This document shows positions 21,884-34,282 of a stretch of 64,000 nt of DNA, one piece after another; position 1 is the first letter of the stretch, and every line of letters begins with the position of its first letter. The notes under the pieces were generated by a model. It was not told the origin of the DNA. It worked only from the letters and a program-made list of their open reading frames with translations, and did no database searches. A program made the translations under genes and the position numbers. Location: contig FMBT01000482.1 of NCBI GenBank assembly GCA_900095095.1, forward strand, positions 16,127 to 80,126, in the 5' to 3' direction. This DNA is from Fragilariopsis cylindrus CCMP1102. Its lineage: Eukaryota; Bacillariophyta; Bacillariophyceae; Bacillariales; Bacillariaceae.

Positions 21884-24800
21884 TTATTTATCGTAGCTTT
21901 TTGAGAGCGGTATTCGTATGCACATATATTCATTTTCATCCCAATCTCCAACAGGAAAGTGCCAAGCGGTTCCGATTTTACTGTCTTTGTCGTCGATGAC
22001 TGGATTTCCTTGTATTTCGCGACTGTAGAAATCGGCAGTTTTGAATCCAATTTCTCTGTCATAGCATTTTTCATCAACAAAAGCAGAAAATGTAAAATTG
22101 ACCATGAAACTGCTGAACCATCTTCGGAAAAGACGCGGTTCAAGAAGTGACATTTTATGGTCTCGAAGTTTGTCATTAGAAATTAGCATAGGGCGAGTCC
22201 CTGGCCATCGTCCTTCGGGGTTGTCAGGCGGAACGAAGTCTTCATCCATGCAAACGCTGGCAAACATCCAATAGTAATCGTCTAGACTTCCAAAAGGTAC
22301 CACAAAGGCCTTCCCTTTATTAATCAAATCGTTCCGAATCTCCTTTTCTTTCGGTGACAGTCTTTGCCTCACTGTTTCGGTAGCTTTTTGTAGTGAAAAT
22401 TGATCTTGTGTGTACCTCTTGGGTAGGACAACTAGAACATTTTCTCCCATATTCTCCAATGCATCCACGACAAATTTGATCTGATGGTAATTGAAAGTTC
22501 CCTCTTGGAAATTTTGCATGTAATACGCTATATTTGGACCATCGATTATCGCAGTAAATGGTTTGCCGTCCCTATTCTGGATCCATTCTCCAAATTTGCT
22601 CAGCTTATCTGCAACATCGGTCTTAGTCGAATTGCGATGACGCTCTAGGTATGATGACTTGACTAGGTATAAAAGGGCATCCTGGAATTGTTTTTTTTGG
22701 ATAGGATCTAGCTTGATAAGTCGCAATTGCGCTTCACTCCTTGGACATTTGCCCGTGCTTTCGTCGATTTGAACACGACTCACAATCAATTCATCGGGTT
22801 TAGCCACGTCATTCTTCGTCTTGAGAGATTCCAAAAGATGTAACTGCTTCAGGTTTTTATTTGGGTCATTCCCACGTTGGAACGCGTTGTAAAGTCGCTT
22901 GGCAGAGGCAGATGAAATTTCAACAGAATTATCCGCTAGTTCCGATGCTAGTGCATTGAACAACTCTGGTCCACATTTTACCGGATACGGCAATTCTTCG
23001 ATTCCAACGATTGGTTCTGCATCGAATCTATAATAGTCAAGCCCGTGCCGATTTGAGAACAAGGTGAGATTCAATACAATTCTCGTAACACATTTTAATT
23101 TGTTGAATTTTGAATAAGCATGTGACCAGCTGCGATCAAACGTACCGAAAGTAACCATTTTCTGCGATGCATGACATGAGTTGCACGAACGTCTCGGGCT
23201 GCAAATTAACAGTTTTTCCTCCTCCCTTCATCTTTACAAATAATTTAAACGCCGAGGGAGTGTCCCCTTGATCCAAATAACTTTGATAGATGGGGGCGTA
23301 CGTCCGAAGCCTGAGATCGGCGTTTTCCTATGATTATACATGAAATTACATGTGCGGACACAACATCAATCAAATAGTCAATCAAACAAACCAATGGCAA
23401 AAAGCAACGTGGTTTGAGATAACGCAGGGAATGGAATAATGCAAAAACAACGTACTGGAGTATTATACATACAAGCCATACTAAATTATATACGTACCAT
23501 TAACGTATCCAGAAGTCGTTCTGCTTCATTTGCTTTACCTAAGGAGACTAATCTTCGTACGTGGATGGCGGTGCTTTGTTCGGTTGGTTCGTGAAGAAAA
23601 TCGTGAACTAGCGCCACTTCCGCTGACACATCAATTTCTTCTTCCTCGTCGTTGTCGCGGATCTCGCCATTGGTATTGTTGGAGGATCTCGTTTCGTTCA
23701 GAAAATCCAGTACGGAAAAAGAAGATTTATTCCTACCATCTACTCTTTTATCACCCATGAACCCGTCATTATCACCGAATAATCCCGAATTCGATGTGGT
23801 ACTTGAGGACATCATCGTCTTTCGTTTGGGCAACGAAAATGTTGAGCTAACGTACAGATAATTGTGCAATAGGTCTTTATTGTTCATTAAATATCCTGTT
23901 TCCTTCAGTTTAGACCATGCAACATCGAGAGGCTTCGCTGCACACGTCTGTGCACAAATAGTTCCCAAATATACCAGGGCCCCGTTGGCGACTTCGTATT
24001 GCTTGTTCGTCCATCCCATTTCATCTATGAACCGTTTTCTTTGGTCATCTAACTCCTTACGGAAACGTTTACTTCGAGACGTATTCATCCCTATCATCGT
24101 GGTGGTATCTACTATAGCATTATTATTTTCATTGCCGTCGTGAACAGGGGCGTGATCATGGTCGTTGTTGTTACTACTTTCTGTTACTGCTTCTTCGTTT
24201 TCTCCTCTCAGCGAGGAATGTAACGTCGGTAAATGTGGTTCGACAACGGGTATGGGGGAACGAAGCCAATCCATCACTTGATGAATTTGATTCGTTGTTC
24301 TGGCATTATATGGTGATCTGGGTGGTGGTGGTGATGTTTGTTGTTCTTGTGACGTACTTTTGTTCCTCTTTATCTGTTTGAATTTCTTAAGAAAATTGGG
24401 CCCCTCCATGACTTTTTCGATGAGTTCGACGTACTGATCCCACGATTCAACGTCGTAATTATGACGACGAGAATCGTCATTATGGTCTTTTCCAGATAAA
24501 TATTGAGGAGGAGGAAGAATGTCCAAGATCGAAGGTCGATTAATCGATGTGTAAGCGGGTGTTTTATTGTTTTTTATCGACTGGAATGAATTCGTCCTAT
24601 TCCCTACAACACCTTCTTGACTTTCTTTTTGTTTCTTTTCCATGAGAGTGTTGACTTCATCGAAAAAGGATCCTATATCGGCTACGGGAACTTCTCGCGT
24701 CACCCCCAGTTTATTCTCATTATTATTACTGCTGATTTTTTTGTTGCTGTTGCTGTTGCTATTGCTGTTGTCGTTCTCTAGGTTAGCAAAGAATTCGTTC

Positions 24801-25306
24801 AGTGTCAGTTTTTTCGTATCAGAATTTTGAGCATCTTTTCCATTGTTCCTTCGACGATGACCATTGTCGTTATTATTATTACTATTATTACTATTATTAT
24901 TATTATTGTTATTATATTGTCTTGGATGATTCGGTTTCCGTCTTGTTGCTGTTGCTGTAGTCGCATGATTTTTCTTTTTCTGTTTTTCCACGATTATCTT
25001 ATTATTTGTCTTGTTGCTGCGCTTCGTATTGTTGACTTTATTGCGTCGAATTTTTTCTTTCATGTCTAAGCTTTCGTTGCCAATCGTTCCCTCCACAGCT
25101 CTCAAAAATGCCGTTTTCTGTTCCCGAACAACATCGTCACTATCGCTAGGTACAGATCCGTTGCCGCCGTTACTGGAATGCCTTTGTTGTTGTTGTTGTC
25201 GTCCTCCTCCGAGTAGAAGTATCTTGGTTTGCAATGGACCAAGTCTTGTTCTTGCCGCCGTTGCATGTCGCGAACAAAACGGAAGTAACCATCCTCCACC
25301 CATCAC
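21884..25306 (-). CDS. PRORP: Protein-only RNase P (PRORP-B), predicted mitochondrial
   Basis: Three exons (25306-23498, 23327-23146, 23027-21884) give 1044 aa. The leader (MMGGGWLLPFCSRHATAART) is basic, amphipathic and lacks acidic residues, suggesting a mitochondrial presequence. A long Asn/Ser/Lys-rich region precedes PPR-like segments KPLDVAWSKLKETG and LRTYAPIYQSYLDQGD. Then come GKCPRSEAQLRLI (one Cys only), IIDGPNIAYYMQNF, LDDYYWMFAS, SNDKLRDHKMSLLEP and WHFPVGD plus a final Cys: the full PRORP nuclease core with all expected Asp residues. The role is 5' maturation of tRNA. It shares the exon-level order and several motifs with PRORP-A, so the two are paralogues, but divergence and different leaders point to an old duplication or separate retention. 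Confidence 0.87.
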
Positions 25307-25836
25307 AAAGAGTGTGTTGTGAAAGCTGACGTTACTTGTTCTTGCGGTAGCCTCTAGCTAGCTATTGATTTGAATGCAAGATAAAGTACCATGAATAGTA
25401 GGATGATTATAACTGAGAGATAGTACTGTATGAAATGAATAAATTATAAATTCAAATCTGCTGTGGTTGATGGTTGACGACGATCCATCAGTCAAGTAAT
25501 TTCTCAGTCATGGATAGCGTTTCCTGACTGGATTCCCTCCAGTCACGGATGATACTAATCTGCTATTAGCAAAATTATTATGTCGTTTTGTCTATACTAA
25601 TGTAGATATATAATGTAAATCGTTTTCACTTATTATATATAATTATTTGTTATTTCTGTTACGACTGGTCTACGAAAAGGTTTCCTATTGTTGACCTGTA
25701 TGTTTGGCCATGTTTTTTCACATAAAAGTTGACATGATAGTTTAAATTCTCCGTGGTTTGGAATCTTCGATAGATACTTTAGCGAAACAACTACTTTTGC
25801 TGAGGGTTTTCTCAGATAAAATTAATCATTTACTAA
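25307..25836. other. Intergenic region
   Basis: Promoter side of PRORP-B and 3' side of UBA3. TACTGTA lies near 25426, 118 bp upstream of the PRORP-B start. No gene seen. Confidence 0.5.
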
Positions 25837-28043
25837 TCAGTTTATTTGTTTGAAACGAACCGCCAAGGAAAGATGAGCGTGTTGTAAGACTGGATCCGTT
25901 ACCGCGATTTCTTCTCCATCCATTACGAGCGACTTTAAAGGCTTGTCCAAGTTGGACCGAGTTGCACTCTCCAATGCAGGAGGTTTCTGCATATACAAGA
26001 GTTTTGAGGCTGACGTCAAGCTTGGGCTTTTGAGACGGAGATCCCCCTCCCCATCACAGAGCTGTTGAATGAGTTCGTTCAAGGTCATCGTAGGAAGGAC
26101 GTTTACCGTGCGAACCTTCGAAGAACAAACAGGACACTTTGTAGAGAAGAAAAGGAAGAAAAGTAAAATTAGAATAATAGAAAGGAAGAAATTTGATATG
26201 TTGTTGTTAGTTTTTATTCTTCCTGCTGTCATAGTTTAAAAGATGTGTCAATTACTTACATCTTCCTTTCGTTCGTACACGAAAGTGTGACTGTATACAC
26301 CCTCTGATATGCGTTATGAGACGAGAAATGGAGAAACAATGTAAGGAAAGAAAGGAGGAAACAAATGAAATGAAATGAAACGAAACAAAATACCACGGGA
26401 TTGAACTAACCTGATCCCATATACATCATATACGAATTCAAAGTCTGGGAACAATAAGTGAGTATCTTGAGAGCTTCTAATACACACGCCGCTGAAACAA
26501 TTGCATTGGTAGAAGCAACAGCTGGAATGATATTTTTCACAACACCCATTGTTAGCATATAAGTAACACCGTCGATGTTGTACTTCGTAGCACGATCGAG
26601 TGCACGGTCGTAAACCCATTTCATGTCGTCTGGACTGTCGTTATCGATTTTCTTATCAGGAAATTCTTTCGGCCAGAGTAAGATTGACGCGTACGCAATA
26701 CAATGTTCAGGTTTTCGTGGCGTTTCGGCAATGGTACAAAGTGGATACGATTTTTGTGGGGGGAAAGCCTCTAAACTACACTCGAAGCAGCTTGTAATTC
26801 TAGGAAGAATGACACGCGCTTGTCCGGAAAATCCCTCAGTTCCTCCATCGATGATAGGAACAATACTTTCCGGGTCGGTTGGGTCTCCATCTTCGTCGAC
26901 CTTTACCAAACCTACCATAGTAGCGTTTAACCAACGACGAGCCTCGACGTTATCCAGACCGGAAAGAATAACATTAAATTCCGCATAAAAGGAAGGGTCC
27001 TTGTCTTGAATCATCCCGTGATGGGCAATTACGTTCATCCATGGGCACCGTTCGTTGATAAAAGCAGCTCTGTCATATTCCGAGATACAAGATCAACCGT
27101 AGGGACAAGTTAGATAGACGAACATACAAGCATCTTTTCTGGTTTCTTTGGTAAACTTTTTCATTCAACTTACGCTACTTTTGCCTTTGACGATCCTACG
27201 TCCTTTTGACGAAAAAGAAACTACAATTACCAGAGATTGAATATTACATATATTATTTTGGATGGATGGATGGATAGATGAATGAATGACCAATAAAAAA
27301 TGAAAAGTGCACGAGAATTAGAGTGTGTATTTACTGTATACGAAGTAGTAATGATCAAAACAAAAGCAAAAAAATTAATCAACGCATTCGGCCCCAATAA
27401 GTTGAGAAGATTGTTTGATTTGAGTATTCGTACCTGACGATTGAGATTGGTTACGTCAATTTGATCAAGATCAATTACGTGTACATCGTTGACTCCTGAC
27501 ATGGCTAAATCTTTCAAAAGCTCACAACCTAAGCCCCCAGCACCAACAACTATACAGTAGTAGAGAAATAAATAGACAAAAAAACAATGAACAAACAAAT
27601 CAAATCCATTAGAGAAGTCGGATGGAGTAGTGTAGTGTGATCAATGGGGAAAAAGCAGTTTGAACAAACAAACAAGCAAACAAACAAACAAACAAACAAA
27701 AGACAGCGTTTATTTAAATTTAACGTACCCAAAACTTTTGCTTTGGACAATAATGGATGCGTCGGTGGTTGTTGCTGTTGCTGTCCTTTTGGAATAATAG
27801 AAGAAATAGGTTCGAATTCTCCAATGGCTAATGCACCATCTTCATTGGCAAAAACAGAAGGCCTACTAAGTAAAGTTAAAAAAGAACCGCGAGGTGGAAT
27901 TATCAATTTCGATGATTTCGATTTCGATCCCGAACTCGATTTCGACTTATTTTGATTATTATTCGATGGTAGTAGATTTTCATCAACTTCCTTTAGTTTG
28001 TATTTAGAAGATAAAAATAAGGTACAGAGCACAGAGCACACAG

Positions 28044-28076
<33 letters not shown>

Positions 28077-28451
28077 AAACATTAAATCAATCGCAAAAGC
28101 AGTGTGGAGTATTGTACATGGTGAGAAGCAATTATTTAAAATTATGAAAAAATCTTGTAGACTATTACGCGTATTTAGTATCATAATTTTTTGAATACCA
28201 GCCATAAATAATAATAAGACAGTAGGTAGATACTTTTATAGTAGTGATTGTGAATGAATCGTACGCACCATAGCATCACTATCATTGTTAATATTAATAA
28301 TGTTACCGTTGCTAATGGTTTCGTCCCTACTAGTAGGACTACCATCGCCATCTCGCATCGTCGCATTGTCATTATTATCTTCTTCGTTTGAAGATATTTC
28401 ATCCAAGGTTCGTTTTCCCCCCATGATAACAGCAGATTCTTCTTCGACCAT
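25837..28451 (-). CDS. UBA3: NEDD8-activating enzyme E1 catalytic subunit
   Basis: Seven exons (28451-28269, 27990-27729, 27549-27434, 27220-27174, 27069-26411, 26303-26260, 26136-25837) join in frame to 536 aa. After an acidic low-complexity N-terminus comes the Rossmann ATP site [19 protein letters not shown] (about 149-167), [13 protein letters not shown], and [23 protein letters not shown] and [16 protein letters not shown] are typical of UBA3. Zinc ligands CFEC (297/300) and CPVC (438/441) are present, and the catalytic Cys is in PLCTIA (about 314). The C-terminal ~90 residues form the ubiquitin-fold domain that recruits the UBC12 E2. With APPBP1/NAE1 it activates NEDD8 for cullin neddylation. 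Length is somewhat above human UBA3 (463 aa) because of the N-terminus. Confidence 0.93.
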
Positions 28452-29098
28452 TATCGCTCTATATGTTAGCAATAGTAAAGGTATATTATGGAAATGATTT
28501 TGTTTTCTTCCTTCTATTCCTTTAACTCGCCTTGGCTTTGTTATTAGTTTGAAGAGTTTAAAGTTTAAAAGAAATAGAAAAGCCATCTTCTCGAGAATAC
28601 TGTACAATGTAAATAAATGAATCGAATGAGTCGAATCGAATGAATCGAATAAATCAATCATACTTTTCATTCGAAAAAATTGAGGGGGAAAGCTATTTTC
28701 TCTAACCCCCCCTAAAGCGCGCAATTTTATGCAATACTGTATAATATTATTTAATATGAAGAGCACAAAATCAAGCGTTAAATAGGGCTAGAACCTACTT
28801 ACGTTTTCCTTAATACTGTAGTAGCACAACTTTCATTACAGTAGTAGTACTAGTAATGTAGTATTTGCTCCGCCGAGTAGCAATCTCTGTCCAAGTAGCT
28901 ACTATCATAAGCATCGCAAAAGCAACAGGTGCATCTACTGTAGCTAGCTTATATGTATCCAATTTTATCTTCATAATATATTGCATTGTTCCAATATTTC
29001 GGAGTCGAGTCTATCTCGATCATCAAATCGACTAAATTCGATAATAGATTTTCTCGATCGGATTATTTTTTTCTTTCATCTCTTCCCACTACGGTACA
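28452..29098. other. Divergent promoter region rich in TACTGTA sites
   Basis: This 647-bp spacer between UBA3 and the CENP-B-like gene has five TACTGTA/TACAGTA sites (about 28597, 28735, 28813, 28839, 28935), the densest group in the window, plus a GCGCGC motif near 28720. No coding potential seen. Confidence 0.55.
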
Positions 29099-31051
29099 AT
29101 GAGTAGTTACACTTCTAGCAAGTACAAGTATAATCGTCATGCTTCACCTAACGGTAACGGTCAGGTGAATGCGCTTCATTCTCATCAAGCTTACGATGTG
29201 GACGTTGAGTACCCAGTAGCTCACATGCCACTTCACCAATTAGAGCGTCAGTTTCATTATCATCAGCAACAACAACAACAACAGCAGCAACAGCAAGAAC
29301 ACCATGAAGCACAACAGCGCCTTCCTATTAGACAAGGACAAGGACAAGAACAAGAAGTTAACGCTGACGTCGTCATCGATGCGACTTCTTCGGTATTGCA
29401 ACACGATGACTCTGTGATAGATAATGATGATGTCGTGTTACATTATCAACCTACGCATAATCCTGAATCTATTCCTCCGATTACCGAACAACATCATCAT
29501 CAGCATCAGTATCAGCATCATTATCTCCATCATCAAAATATCCCTCCTCCCATAATACCTTCCCCGCTGATGCATTACCAACAACAACAGGGACATCAAA
29601 TGGATCTTAAGATAGCATATAATAATCATCAACAATATTCTCGTCATCAAGAGCAGCAGCAGCAGCAGCAGCAACAGCAAGATCGATCATCGTCCTCTGT
29701 AGACTCAACGACGCTGTTGGATGAGAGAACGGTGTCCCTCTACGACAATCAGAGTTCTCCTCTGTCAATACCATCTCGTCCAAAGACTTCCATACTTTCT
29801 ACAGATAGTGACAAAAATGAAACAGAAAGTAGGAAAAACAAGAAGGTTAATGATATTGATACTACCGAGAAGAAAAAGAATGCCAAGAGAAATCGACAAC
29901 AGACAGGGAAGAAACAACAGCAAGGGATGGAAGGAGGATCTCTACTAGCGGTAGTAGGTACAGCCTCCAAGAAACCACGTCGACGGCGATATGAAAACGA
30001 CCTAAAACTCGAAGTATTGGAACAACTCAAGGTGCCACACGCGAAATTTTCGGACGTTGCTTCCAGATACAGCATACCAGAAAATACACTCAGGGATTGG
30101 AGAAAGGCTAAAGTTGCGCATGCCATCGAAACGGCTCAAGAGAAAAATTGTGGTCGATTGAAGGTTCGTATATAAAGTCGCTAGATAACTAGCTAGCTAT
30201 TGTGCCTGCCATCACATCCTCTAGGATACATTCAATTGGATTTATTCCTTTCGTGCTTTAATCGAATGCAGGCTAAAAATGAACAAGACTGATTAATAAT
30301 ATACATTGCTTCTCACCAAAACAAACAAATAAAACAAAAATACCTTTATTTATCTCTTTAACTCGTTAAAAAAAATCGTTCTCCATTCAACAGGCTAATG
30401 TATACGACCCAATGAGACGACTAACTGAGACGCTCGTAACATTCTTTGAACACAACAAACAGCAGCCGAGATACCTGCGACAATCAATCACAACGAAATT
30501 CGTTGTGGCTAAGGTACGTACTTACGATATATATATATATATATAAGAGGCTGAGACCCATATATTTCTCTCTCTCTTTATTTTGTCTGTAGTAACACAC
30601 TCAACGTAATGCAACAAACTTTTTACTTATCGATATACGATGCATGGCACAACTGATATAGGGTATTGAAGCTAGAGATAAATTAATAAAACGCCACGAC
30701 ACCCACCCTTATCTAGACCCTAAAGAAATAAAAGCGCTTGAAACATTCATTGGCAGCGATTCCTGGGCCAAAAAATTCGCCAAACGAGCTGATTTGAAAA
30801 TGACGGGCGCTAGAGTGAAGGAATTGAAAGATGAGGAAGTCAATGAATATCATCAGTCTCTAAAGAAGATGGCCACCCACGTCCGACAGGCAGGGATTTG
30901 CTACGAAGAGGTCGCAAATTTATTACGACAAGCAGCGGAGAAGCTTTTACGTGCAAGCATTATTCAGTCTACCGCTTCAAATCGCCTCATGGGCGACATT
31001 GCTGTTACCAATAGCCGTAACGGTAACGGTAATGACTTGAGCCAGAAATGA
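29099..31051 (+). CDS. CENP-B/pogo-type DNA-binding protein (no transposase domain)
   Basis: Three exons, all phase 0 (29099-30163, 30394-30513, 30662-31051), give 524 aa. The first 290 residues are Gln/His-rich and disordered. A basic patch (KKPRRRRYENDLK) leads into a psq-like helix-turn-helix, with SDVASRYSIPENTLRDWRKA. The next about 100 residues resemble a CENPB-type HTH: DPMRRLTETLVTFFEHNKQ, a helix with TTKFVVAKGIEARDK, and FIGSDSWAKKFAKRADLKM, which matches the F-x-x-S-x-x-W-x-x-x-F-x-x-R end of that domain. The C-terminus is a short helical tail. No DDE nuclease follows, so this looks like a domesticated Tigger/pogo DNA-binding module used as a regulator or chromatin protein. Function is inferred only. 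Confidence 0.68.
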
Positions 31052-31498
31052 TACTCTCTTCGAAATGCATTGAATGGAAGTTAAAGCATATACGTATGTG
31101 CAGTAAAAATCGACCACCTAATACAGTATAATTAATCTAACGTTCTAGATCACCATTACTTAAGGATGCGTGTTGACAGCGCGCGATGGTACGAACTGCA
31201 TTCACACTTGAGCGCTTTTCCTTCACAAAGCAATCACGTCCGCGACGAGATTCGAAAATTCGTACCTATCTTACTTATAATTTAATCACTTCTTGCTTAT
31301 AATTTATTTGTATCACTTTAGCCACAACACAACAGCAATCGCTATTTAGCTTAGAAATTAGTCGTGTTGAAATTTTTCAGGAGTACGAAGGCCCAGGTGA
31401 TACTAATGAATCATACAAAATTTAAAAGTGATCACTTCATTTTCGTCTTTCGCTGTGTCCCACCAAAAAAGAAAACATTTTGATACCTACAATCAATC
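31052..31498. other. Intergenic region
   Basis: Spacer before the HSF gene, with a TACAGTA site near 31124 and a GCGCGC motif near 31181. No gene seen. Confidence 0.5.
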
Positions 31499-32311
31499 AT
31501 GCCAGTAACTTATTTAAACAGTCTAGATCTCTCACAAATACGAAAACCTCGATATACTAATATGAATACAATTACAAGTTTTTCTACTCCAAAAATGAGA
31601 AAGAATCGTAGAACTACAGCGTCATTTCCAGTAAAGCTAATTAGAATGCTAACTGAAGTTGAAAAATGTGGTCAACAATCGATCGTGACATGGAATCCAG
31701 ATGGAAGAACATTACAAGTACTTAACCATAAGAAATTCGTTTCGGAAATCCTCCCCAACTATTTCAAGCAAAGTAAGTATAAAAGTTTTCAGAGACAACT
31801 CAACTTTTATGGCTTTCAGCGCGTTAATCATGGCCCGTTGGAAGGTTCATATGGACACCCAAAATTTGTTCGTGGAAATGAAGAACAAGTGAAGCATATG
31901 AGTCGATTAGATAAGAATACTCAGTCAAATCATAAGAAGGTCAAAGTCAATGACAGTGTCGTCAAAGTCAAAAACAGTGACAGTATCAAAGAAGTCGTAG
32001 AAAATGTTAAGAGGTTGCTTAACGAAGAAATTCCCGAGGACAGATTACTTGATTTAATGGGAACAGAAAAGACGAATGAAATCCACAGCGACAACGAAGA
32101 AATTCCCGAGAACGCAATAACCAAATCTGAATTCGAAGAAATTATCGGTCCTTTACGCAGAAGTAGTTTTGTCGGCGAAAGGTCGGTACCACGAATAAGT
32201 ACTATCGGTTTGATCAACTTGCAAGGTTCTCGTCGAGGAAGTACAAAGGACGGAACCCGCTTATCTTTTTCTGGAAAAACCTTTCGCTTTATGGCCGCTG
32301 AATTTCATTAA
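31499..32311 (+). CDS. Heat-shock-factor-type transcription factor
   Basis: Single-exon 270-aa protein. Residues about 38-130 form an HSF DNA-binding domain: SFPVKLIRMLTEVE, IVTWNPDGRTLQV, then the recognition helix region KYKSFQRQLNFYGFQRV and the wing with YGHPKFVRG. Downstream there is no classical HR-A/B trimerisation zipper; the rest is Lys/Ser/Glu-rich, with a repeated NEEIPE segment (about 172 and 200). HSF-type factors are a strongly expanded family in diatoms and most are not heat-shock regulators, so the target is unknown. The short length and missing zipper suggest it acts as a monomer or with a partner. Confidence 0.9.
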   Translation: MPVTYLNSLDLSQIRKPRYTNMNTITSFSTPKMRKNRRTTASFPVKLIRMLTEVEKCGQQSIVTWNPDGRTLQVLNHKKFVSEILPNYFKQSKYKSFQRQLNFYGFQRVNHGPLEGSYGHPKFVRGNEEQVKHMSRLDKNTQSNHKKVKVNDSVVKVKNSDSIKEVVENVKRLLNEEIPEDRLLDLMGTEKTNEIHSDNEEIPENAITKSEFEEIIGPLRRSSFVGERSVPRISTIGLINLQGSRRGSTKDGTRLSFSGKTFRFMAAEFH

Positions 32312-32532
32312 TTTATTCAGCAAAAAATCCATTCTTTGTAGATACATGAATAGGAGGGTTAAACTTCACCAATTCTTTGTGGTTGTTGTTGTTGTTGTTG
32401 TTATTTTGGGGTTATCATCAATAATTAATTAATTATCTGGGTCAAGATTAAAAATAATAGAGATGTAAGGTTTTTTTTGAATTTATTCCATCGATTTATT
32501 ATTTCACTAGTAGAGCCCCGTCCACTCCTCTT

Positions 32533-33237
32533 TCACCCAGACTTTCGTTTTAAGCCACCGCGTAGATTATTTGCGAATATTTTTTGAGTCATCTTTGTTT
32601 GGTTAAGTGTTTCTTTGGCTTGATTTAAGACGTTGGTTCGACCTTTTTTAGCGATATCATCGAACCAGCTTATTGTATATTTTTTTCCAATAATGTTCCA
32701 AAAGTTCAATGTATTTGCAGTAAGAACACGATGAATGACATCACCTTCTATCGTTTTTGTTGCAAAATCCAATCCAATTCGAATCCACCATAACAGCCAA
32801 CTTTTGAATTGTCTAATTTCTTTTGCCTCCTTAACGTGTATGAACCACAAAAATAATATATCAGCAATATGGAATAGGATAACGAATGTTATACCGTATA
32901 ATATCCAATATCTTTGAATCAATAGAAACAAAATGAGAACGATATATATTTCAAATGCGAATCGTGATATCAAATTGGGATACTTCTCCTTCATTCGAGT
33001 TGTGTTTTCTCTTATTGAATCAACATATTCCTTCGCTCTAATATTTTTTTTGCTTTGTATGGATTTACTATCTCCGGTCGTCGCATTAATGCTGCTACTG
33101 CTGCTGCTGCTGCTACTGTTGTTGTGGTCAGTACTAGTAATATGGGTGCGGATTTTTGCGGGAGCTATCCAATCGTCGTCAATGTGCTTGTCGTCATCGT
33201 CTCGAGGAATTTCAGATGATAATGGCATTTTGGTCAT
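32533..33237 (-). CDS. Small membrane protein of unknown function
   Basis: Single exon, 234 aa. I do not recognise the family. An acidic, Ser-rich N-terminus (about 1-65) is followed by two close hydrophobic segments at about 92-114 and 116-136 (IYIVLILFLLIQRYWILYG; ITFVILFHIADILFLWF), forming a likely hairpin. A soluble basic C-terminal half ends with KRKSG. No signal peptide is evident. The hairpin-plus-basic-tail layout recalls ER-shaping proteins of the reticulon type, but there is no motif to support this. The 3' end is 222 bp from the HSF gene's stop; the two converge. Confidence 0.6.
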   Translation of the reverse strand: MTKMPLSSEIPRDDDDKHIDDDWIAPAKIRTHITSTDHNNSSSSSSSSSINATTGDSKSIQSKKNIRAKEYVDSIRENTTRMKEKYPNLISRFAFEIYIVLILFLLIQRYWILYGITFVILFHIADILFLWFIHVKEAKEIRQFKSWLLWWIRIGLDFATKTIEGDVIHRVLTANTLNFWNIIGKKYTISWFDDIAKKGRTNVLNQAKETLNQTKMTQKIFANNLRGGLKRKSG

Positions 33238-34282
33238 TCCTTGATGTAGAACATAGCGTAGCCTGAGCGTTGTAACAGAACAAACTAAATAGAAAAATGA
33301 GTTGTTCTTATCTTCTTACTGTTACATGCTCTACTAGTATCCACACTCAATCGTTTAATTATTTAATATACAGTAGAGGTTAAGATAAAAGTAGGCCCTA
33401 CGATACAGCACAGTTGTACTTCGAGTAGTAATTAGTACAGCTAATCTACAACGAGAGGGCGAAAGAGTTTAAAAAGCAGTTTAACGCGTGCAGTATGCTT
33501 CAAGCAGCCGCCGCGCATAGGATATTTTCAAATTAATCTGTACAGAAAAGAACCACGTACAAAAAATAATATCTCTAGAGTGGAATCGTCGCGCAAGAAA
33601 CGGCTAGACTACTATGAACTAGCTACTACTGTAGTAATAGTAAATATATCTAGATACTATATGAAAAATGAAGAATAGCAAGTTTAAGACACACACAGAG
33701 AGAGGGAGGAGAGTGACTAGTAATAGGAAGATAATACTAGATAAGATATCATCATTAGTTTAGCTGTAATATGTATTTGCTTCCTCTTTTGCACCTCATA
33801 TGACGTGTTGAAATTCGACTGACTCTGTATTCATTCTCGCATCCACAAAAAAACTATGTACATGTATGTGTCCGGACCAAATTAAACCACACACAAGCTT
33901 TCTCTTTTGCCTATGCTCATATAAGAAAAGAACACTTCATGCATTGGACAAATTGATGATACGATGAGATATCAGTGGTAGAAAAAACAACCCATTCCGC
34001 CATTTTTTGAAATGAGAACATTCCCCGCTATCAGAATCAGAACTTTCGTCTCAATGGAAATGCATCTAACTGCTGCCAATACATCATGTTACAGTCTCTT
34101 CTGGTCTGCAACCACGTTTAATGCAATGTCAACTTAACTGAGCAGCAAATAGACCTCATGGCGACTTTTGTGTATTCGCTGTCATAAATTGTTTACAAAT
34201 AATGCCATGTACCATCTAGTTGTACTGTTATGCAGTTCTCTTTAACTACTTAGACGCTCTTGGCATCAATTAGGGCTATCTA
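33238..34282. other. Intergenic region
   Basis: About 1.05 kb without coding potential. TACAGTA/TACTGTA sites are near 33371 (133 bp upstream of the membrane-protein gene) and 33626. Confidence 0.5.
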
